From the NCBI GenBank assembly GCA_034769895.1, contig CM068375.1, forward strand, positions 258,137,268 through 258,201,267: a stretch of 64,000 nucleotides of DNA. The letters are read 5' to 3'. The position numbers and the translations under genes were made by a program. This document shows, piece by piece, positions 57,647 through 64,000 of the stretch (the stretch's first letter is position 1; each line of letters starts with the position of its first letter). The notes beneath the pieces were generated by a model. That model was given only the letters and a program-made list of their open reading frames with translations. It ran no database searches and was not told the DNA's origin. This DNA is from Magicicada septendecula. Its lineage: Eukaryota; Arthropoda; Insecta; Hemiptera; Cicadidae.

Positions 57647-58628
57647 ACTAGCGAGTACCCGGCATGCGTTGCAATGCCACTCAAAGAAAGAAAGTGTTTG
57701 TATATATATAATATATAAAGACTTCGTTCGCGTGGTCTTCAATTTAATGCGATAATATATTTAGAACAGAATCTATTCCATTGGGTTGCCATAGTAACCA
57801 GATCTAATAAGTTAGTTTTTTAAGACTCCAAAAGACCCCCCAGAGGATCGTATCGAAAAAAAACACTTGTCCTATGTTGGTTCTCCCGTTGCGTAAAATA
57901 TTTGTGCCAAGTTTGGTTGAAATCGGTCCAGTGGTTTAGGAGGAGATGTGGAAGACCCCAAAGAACCCCCAAAAGAACCCCATTGAAAAAACACCTATCC
58001 TATGTTGGTTCTCCCTTTGCGTAAAATATTTGTGCCAAGTTTGGTTGAAATCGGTCCAGTGGTTTAGGAGGAGATGTGAAAGACCCCAAAGAACCCCCAA
58101 AAGGACCCCCCGAAGGATCATATCGAAAAAACACATATACTATGTTGGTTCTCCCGTTGCGTAAAATATTTGTGCCAAGTTTGGTTGAAATCGGTCCAGT
58201 GGTTTAGGAGGAGATGTGGAAGACCCCAAAGGACCCCCCCAATGGACCCCGTCGAAAAAGACACCTATCCTATGTTAGTTCTCCCGTTGCGTAAAATATT
58301 TGTGCCAAGTTTGGTTGAAATCGGTCCAGTGGTTTAGGAGGAGATGTGGAAGACCCCAAAGGACCCCTCGAAGAAAACACCTATCTATGTTGGTTCTCCC
58401 GTCGCGTAAAATATTTGTGCCAAGTTTGGTTGAAATCGGTCCAGTGGTTTAGGAGGAGATGTGGAAGACCCCAAGAACCCCCCAAAGGACCCCATCGAAA
58501 AAAATTCATAAACCTTCGCGGGCGTGCGCACAACAACTCACCGAAGTTTCATCGCAATCGGATGAATGGTATAGGAACGCATACGGGACAAAGAAAGAAA
58601 CAAACATTCATTTTTATAGATATAGATA
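57647..58628 (+). mobile_element. Short interspersed element with five internal tandem units
   Basis: The block starts at ACTAGCGAGTACCCGGCATG and ends with CATTCATTTTTATAGATATA, a 3' end I associate with widespread invertebrate retroposons (RTE-type tails), though the class is uncertain. Between them a unit with TTCTCCCGTTGCGTAAAATA, CCAAGTTTGGTTGAAATCGG and AGGAGGAGATGTGGAAGACC occurs five times. The TTCTCCC start points are at about 57881, 58009, 58149, 58279 and 58394 (spacings 128, 140, 130, 115). The overlapping frames are artefacts of the repeat. Confidence 0.7.
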
Positions 58629-60840
58629 TGATCATTCTCTTACTATTTCCTCTTATTATAATATTGATTTCAAATTTCATAACATATATCTTTATACTGT
58701 TTTATCTCATATAGGCATCTACCTCTTTGTTGATGGGTGAGTCGATACAATGTTTTTGTTTACATTTTCAAACATGTTACAATTCTAATAAATTTATATA
58801 TTTTTTCTTTTAAAATTTATTATTTTCCTCTTATGTACTGTGTTGCATTTTAACAGCAGTACAATATGTAATAATTACTTATTTATTATATCATTGATTA
58901 AGTAAATTACTGAACCACAAATGAAATTATGTCCTGTAAATACATAACAAAACACATAATAACATAAATCACAATAATATTCGTTCGTTGTTTCCTGAAA
59001 AAAAGACATACAACACTATCAAATAAAACACGATAATATATATATATATATATATACAAAAAATAAGCAATCAAATATATTTTATTCCTAGCTAAATGCG
59101 TTCATTAATGCCCCAGATGAATGACTTTAATATTAACATTATTAAATTTATGATTTATATAGATTTATATAGATCTCTTGGGAGTAGCTATTTGAAAAGA
59201 AGAGACAGTGCAGTAGTACGTATCAACTAGCATTTAAGAAACATAAGGACTTAACTTGCAAAAGGCTTATCCACAAATTCCATCGGTGTAAGATTACATC
59301 CGTTGGTGGGTTCCTTGTACATGGTAATCACTATTGATCGAAGAACACTTCACTTTCACTCAATGAATATTCCACTCGCGTTATGTATAGTGCGGTGTTG
59401 GACTTTCTCCGCTGGCGTTAAGTGTTTTACGGCTTCATGTGTTAAGATGCAATCATCGACATTGAAGTGGTTTGCTTTAGAGTTTGCTGTGTGCGTGTTC
59501 AGGTAGCCAACTATTTTGTCTACCTTGGACGTAATGTATGCAATGTGCGTATTAGTGTTCGTGTTAATTCACTTAGTTCATATGCCCAAAATTGAGAATC
59601 ATTATGGTTGAATAGTGTCTGAAATCGTCACCTACTGTTTTACTATCGGATTGTTACTCACTCGTATTGCATTATGTTGCGTGTCGGACGTAGTCTAGAG
59701 TCACGTATACACTGATATTTAACGATAGTTATGTCTATTCGCACTGTTGATTACTACGGTAAGTTCGGTAACTCATATAAACTATCGAACATACGTTTTG
59801 TAGAACTGCGATTGAGTTGAATGTCTAAGTTCGATTAAGACCGAGACTTGGTTACAATTTCACTGATTGATTAACCGAGTTGAAAGTTGAGTAAGTCGAG
59901 TAAACTATTGGTAAATTACTGGGTCGACTATTACCGTTTCTGTTATTACCGCCACCACTACTACTACTGGGCTCCGCGTCCTCGCAAACAGTTTTTATCA
60001 ATCATTCTCTACCAGAAGGCAATTTTCTCATCTCTACGCCTACAGCCGTTGTTGATAGGTTCATAATTTCCTACCACCTTGTAGATTTTTGTCATCGGTT
60101 TCCTGATTCTTCGTTCAAGTCGTCACTATTCTCGCCACCAGTTCCTTTGGAAGATGCCAAACTCTGGTTGGTCGTCGGGCATCCCCGAAATATCCCAGCG
60201 ACGAACGTTGTGCTGATTCTCAGAAACTAGAGCAATTGCCCGCCTGTCTATCAACCTTTTGTTTCCACGTTGTCGAGGCACTCTGATATAGCTTTTGTTA
60301 AGAGTCTGCAGTGTCTTGGTCAATTGTTCATTTACCCTTCGCTCGTTCCACCAATTACCAACTCTTCGTTGGGCGTCATCCCTGGACGGCTCCCACGCTT
60401 TCTAGTTGTAACTCTGACTTGACGTCAGGGCGTACTTTCCTGCTGGGCTGTGTATATCTCTAGTATTCATTGAATATCCGTCCTATTGTCTACATATTTG
60501 TCAAGATTTCTCTGCACCCTTTGTTACTGAGTGTTGCATTCATACGTGTGCTCGTTACAACTTAACCCCACAGCATGTGTTCCATCTCACTTCTGCGTAA
60601 CCAGGCTACTGGACTATGCCTTTTTTTGTTTGGTTCGTTTGGTGTTGTAAATCGTAGCTAACTTCGTGCTGTCAACGACGTTCCCTGTTTTCTATTGTTG
60701 CGTGTACTCAGACGTTTCTTCATTGTTTTCCCACTCGGGTCTGACGTGTGTCTAACCGTTCTTATTTACGACTCGGGCCTGGGTTTGTCAACTCGAGTGT
60801 GCGAGCGTGTCTCTTGATCACGAAATTATAAATTTTTAAA
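58629..60840. other. Noncoding stretch, perhaps gypsy 3' LTR in part
   Basis: A (TA)n run is at 59034-59056. From about 59.3 to 60.8 kb the DNA is less AT-rich and has no recognised protein. Because the gypsy pol at 61.8-64 kb is on the minus strand, its 3' LTR must lie to the left. A G-rich tract (minus strand CCAATTTGGGGACA, 60857-60870) could be its polypurine tract, which would place an LTR start near 60849. Without the partner LTR this is only a suggestion. Confidence 0.3.
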
Positions 60841-60870
60841 TTTTGGTCACTATATTGTCCCCAAATTGGA

Positions 60871-61797
60871 TTGGATGTTGGATTAACAGGAGACATCTGA
60901 TCCAATTTCTGCGCTCTGTCCCAGTCGTGGACGTCTGCCTTGGAATGGTCATGGTTGGATGACCTATATCACTCATATGGTGCAATTAATAGTTATTTCC
61001 TATCTTGGGGTCTTACATGATTATATGAATTTATTGCCGCCCATCTGAGTGAAATGAACGCATTTTTTACATTCTATCCGTCTATATGCGGATTATACAA
61101 TATTATTTCATGTTAATAATTGAAATAAAATATTTACATCTACTCATTACACAGTTTGTTTCGTTTTTAAGCTACATTCTTTCGTTATACATATATAACA
61201 TGATAAATTAGCTGAAGATTAGCTAGCAATTGAATCAATCGATCGTACATCGATGAATCACATAACAACAAAATACTTTTAATTCACTACTAGTGTCTCA
61301 TAACTATAGGCGCTAAACAAACAAATACATACATAAGATTAACTTGTGACACATATTATAAATGATTACATTAATAAATGAAATATGCATAATTAATAAA
61401 CAATTAAGGATTCATCCTACCTCATGATGTATACCTAGACGCTTATTCCTAAAGTTACAAAACGATTGTCTCATATTTAAATTATTAATTGTATAAGCAA
61501 ATTACTCGATTCACTACATCTTTATCAATTTATTATTTCACAATTATTTAATGCCCTGTATCATTGTATCATAAATGTCCCTTTGATACATGGTACACGT
61601 TATCAAATTACTCTATACACATTGATGCTTAGATACCTAATTAACATTGTAAATAAAGAATACATCGTGATCACAAACACAATTGACATTGAAGTTTGAA
61701 TTAAACACAGTATAGTAAGACTTACATCATTCTTTGGCTAGCTGGACTGGTCTCGCGTGATAAATTACCTGATTAATGTATTCCGTTTTGTAGTCAT
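60871..61797. other. AT-rich region between gypsy integrase and possible 3' LTR
   Basis: No open frame of note; no env-like gene seen. Confidence 0.45.
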
Positions 61798-62808
61798 CTA
61801 GCAGCCGGAGTCATTATTACTTTCTTGTATAATCGGTACCTCTTTCGCCGGCTCATAATACGCCTTAATTTGTCGCACGTTGAATCTTCCTCGTACTTTA
61901 TCGTTGTCGCATTCCACGAGCTCGTACGTGGCCTCGCCGATGATTCGGTTGATCTTATAAGGTCCTGAAAATAGTTCAAAGAACTTGTCGATTTTTTTCA
62001 ACATAGCGTCTGATTGATGGTATGTTCTTACCAACACCTTGTCGCCTATTGCGAACTTCGTTATCTTCTTACTCTCGTTGCAACGCTTCGCGTGCTTCTC
62101 CCTTTTCTCCTTGATTTTTAGAAATATATTATTCTCGTGCTTTCCTTCACTGTTAATGATTCCTTTGTCCAAGCATTGTTCCCATGCTCGTGTCGGTCTC
62201 GTACCGAGGTGTGCTTCATGAGGGGTAATTTCGATTGTATCGTGGTACACCTCGTTCAAACACGCTTCGATTGTCTTTACGTATTGGGACCATTTAGTAT
62301 GTCGGTCATTCACAAAAATTCGGAACAAGTTCCCAAGTTGCCGGTTAATCCTCTCGGCAAGATTAGTACAAGGGTTTCGTATTGCGGTAAACTTCGGTTG
62401 GATGTTTAACTCCTTTAAACCGTTGATCCACTTTTTGGAAGTGAACTGGGTCCCGTTGTCCGTCAAAATGGCCCTTGGTTGTCCGAACTCTTCACAATAA
62501 ACTTTTATTCTCCGCAACGTCGTGGTGGTTGTTGCTCTTCGGAGGGTAAATAACTTAACGTATTTTGTAAAATTATCTACTATTACGAGTAAATATTTAA
62601 CGCCACCTGCTCCTGTCAGTAGGGGTCTATAATAGTCCGCGCTTACCAGATCTCCTCTTGCTGTAGGTATCACTGCGCGTGTGCCACCAAACAGCTCTTT
62701 GTTGTTGGTGTCCTTACACTTCTGGCAAACGTCGCATGCTTGGATATAAGTTTTGACCCTCTTCAACATCCGGTCGAACGTGAAATGTTCCTGGACATCT
62801 TCATGCAC
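61798..62808 (-). pseudogene. Gypsy integrase (336 codons)
   Basis: The integrase joins viral-type cDNA into the genome. The frame contains the CxxC half of the zinc motif (ACDVCQKC, C25 and C28; the histidines are in the preceding frame). The DDE core has D58 (LVSADYYRP), D117 (ILTDNGTQFTSKKW) and E152 (TNLAERINRQLG), and the C-terminal domain has FAIGDKVLVRTYH and FSGPYKINRIIGEATYEL. The frame overlaps the previous one by 46 bp in a different phase, so a single indel near 62800 separates them. Catalytic residues are all present. The stop at 61798-61800 follows a short acidic tail. Confidence 0.9.
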
Positions 62809-63920
62809 TTTTTCGTCCCTAAATGTCCAAACATCTGATGAATTTCAGCGATTATGTCCCTTGATAAGTTATCAGGAACATATAGCTTCCATTCGTTCCG
62901 CTGCCGCCTATATAATTTATTATTGACATATTTATAAAATTTATTTAAATTTTGGTCTAAACTTCCATCCTTAATTTTATTAATAATTGTCTTAAGTTTG
63001 TTATCTTCTATTTGGTGTTTTCCAATATCTTTGATCAATTTTCGTACTTCGAGTTTCATCTTAACGGTGAAGTGATTGGCCAAATATTCATGCGTATTGT
63101 CATGAACTTCGTCTAGTTTCGTATCGTGTGGGTACCTGCTTAGAATGTCTGCTACGATATTGTCTTTGCCCTTGCAATGGATGATATCGAATGTACATTC
63201 TTGTACAGCGAGAATCCATCGCGTAATCCTCGAATTATTCAGATGGCATTTGTTCAGGAATGTCAACGCCTTGTTGTCAGTTATTATCGTCAACGGTTGA
63301 CCAAGAACATACATGCGGAATTTTTCTAAGTACCTAACGATACTTAAGAGTTCCTTTTCTGTGGTATAGTAGTTCCGCTCGGCACCCTTGAATGTTTTAC
63401 TTGTGAAGGCAATCACGCCAATCTCCCCTTCTTCATCAAGCTGATAAAGTTGGCCCCCATATGCGTAATCGCTAGCATCACATTGTATGTAGTACCTCTG
63501 GTTTGGGCGCGGAAATCTTAAAACTACGGCATCCACAAATAAGTTCTTGACTCTCACAAAACAATCGTCTAATTCAGCTGTCCATGAAAACTTGCGATCT
63601 TTCTTCAATAATTCATGTAGAGGTTGCGTGGTCTCTGCATATTTACTTGTGAAGCGGTTATAGAAATTAGTGAGGCCTAAGAAACCTTTTAACTGTTTCT
63701 GATTCTTGGGCTTCGGGAAATCCATAATGGCTTTTAATTTCTCTTCCGTAGCTTGGATGCCGCGTGTTGTCAGTTGGTATCCAAGATACGAGATTTCTTG
63801 ACTGAAAAACTGTGATTTATTGAGGTTAACGGTCAAGTTTGTTTTGTTGAGGTTGTTTAACAGTGCTTCCAAATGTGCTAGGTGCGTCTGAACGTCGTTA
63901 GAATAACATAGCATAAGCAA
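62763..63920 (-). pseudogene. Gypsy RT end, RNase H and integrase linker (385 codons)
   Basis: The frame starts just past YVDD with the RT thumb region (LEALLNNLNKTNLTVNLNKS, QFFSQEISYLGYQLTTRGI) and the connection block LKGFLGLTNFYNRFTSKYAE. RNase H has D148 (YYIQCDASDYAYGG), E190 (TTEKELLSIVRYLEKFRMYV), D215 (LTIITDNKALTFL) and D258 (NIVADILSRYP), all four catalytic residues kept. The integrase N-terminus begins in EIHQMFGHLGTKKCMK, then the frame ends in a stop after a shift. The apparent start codon is TTG and only marks the frameshift after YVDD. The enzyme parts look functional in sequence, but the gene is broken. Confidence 0.9.
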
Positions 63921-64000
63921 TCATCAACGTATATTAGCGTGTTTCTTTTGACATCTTCATCCAAGGCTGTGTCCAATCCGCGTGTCAGTGCCGCCGAACT

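Larger units (their letters stand above)
61798..64000 (-). mobile_element. Ty3/gypsy retrotransposon pol, truncated by window end
   Basis: The minus strand from 64000 to 61798 reads in order RT motif C (TLIYVDD near 63930-63945), RT end, RNase H, integrase zinc motif, integrase core and C-terminal domain. This order is Ty3/gypsy. There are two clear frameshifts: just after YVDD (near 63920) and between RNase H/linker and integrase (near 62800). The rest of pol, gag and the 5' LTR lie beyond the window. Confidence 0.9.

Noticed and set aside
57936-58740. Frames of 66-122 codons on both strands
   Set aside because: Created by the tandem units of the short element; they change with unit boundaries and carry no domain.

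Overview
This 64-kb window is AT-rich eukaryotic DNA that looks like an arthropod, most likely insect, genome. The grounds are the transposon mix (Penelope-like, BEL/Pao, Ty3/gypsy, Helitron, hAT, Merlin, mariner, non-LTR), a short run of the CCTAA/TTAGG insect telomere unit inside one transposon, many long microsatellites, and no bacterial-type gene packing. I see no complete host gene, tRNA, rRNA or CRISPR array. Almost every long open frame belongs to a mobile element, and the window reads as a gene-poor transposon graveyard with a few young insertions.

Layout. 1-5.7 kb: noncoding DNA with two large inverted repeats and a deleted Tc1/mariner-like element (2751-3677, TA target duplication). 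5.9-6.8 kb: non-LTR retrotransposon fragment. 7.5-9.9 kb: broken Helitron helicase gene interrupted by a 710-bp Merlin element with an exact 8-bp target duplication. 11.5-11.9 kb: another non-LTR fragment. 14.06-14.20 kb: a palindrome whose centre folds like a hammerhead ribozyme. 14.6-18.1 kb: decayed gypsy-type LTR element on the minus strand (coiled-coil gag, protease and integrase remnants). 18.4-23.4 kb: Penelope-like element arranged as a giant palindrome with about 2-kb arms. 27.3-30.5 kb: hAT element with an exact 8-bp target duplication. 30.5-30.9 kb: tandem duplication. 31.1-31.4 kb: second palindrome family. 31.9-33.5 kb: hAT-like short element and hAT transposase tail. 34.3-35.8 kb: broken copy of an uncharacterised cysteine-containing protein family. 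36.0-42.9 kb: almost intact, young BEL/Pao retrotransposon with 473-bp LTRs.

43-53 kb is mostly noncoding, with a degraded non-LTR fragment, long GT and TTC microsatellites, two further palindromes and two weak candidate host exons (44448-44507, 48304-48466). 52.9-53.6 kb: inverted duplicate of a mariner transposase start. 55.5-56.2 kb: second copy of the 5.9-kb non-LTR family. 57.6-58.6 kb: repeat element with five internal units of about 115-140 bp. 61.8-64.0 kb: minus-strand gypsy pol (RT end, RNase H, integrase) that runs off the window.

The most interesting signal is a recurring motif, CTGANGA-hairpin-GAAA, found at or beside the centre of several unrelated palindromes (14.1, 31.3, 49.9 and perhaps 50.3 kb) and in both arms of the Penelope-like element. 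Its pairing matches minimal hammerhead ribozymes with a palindromic stem III, a known feature of Penelope-like elements. All calls come from reading the sequence and remembered family hallmarks; no database search was possible.
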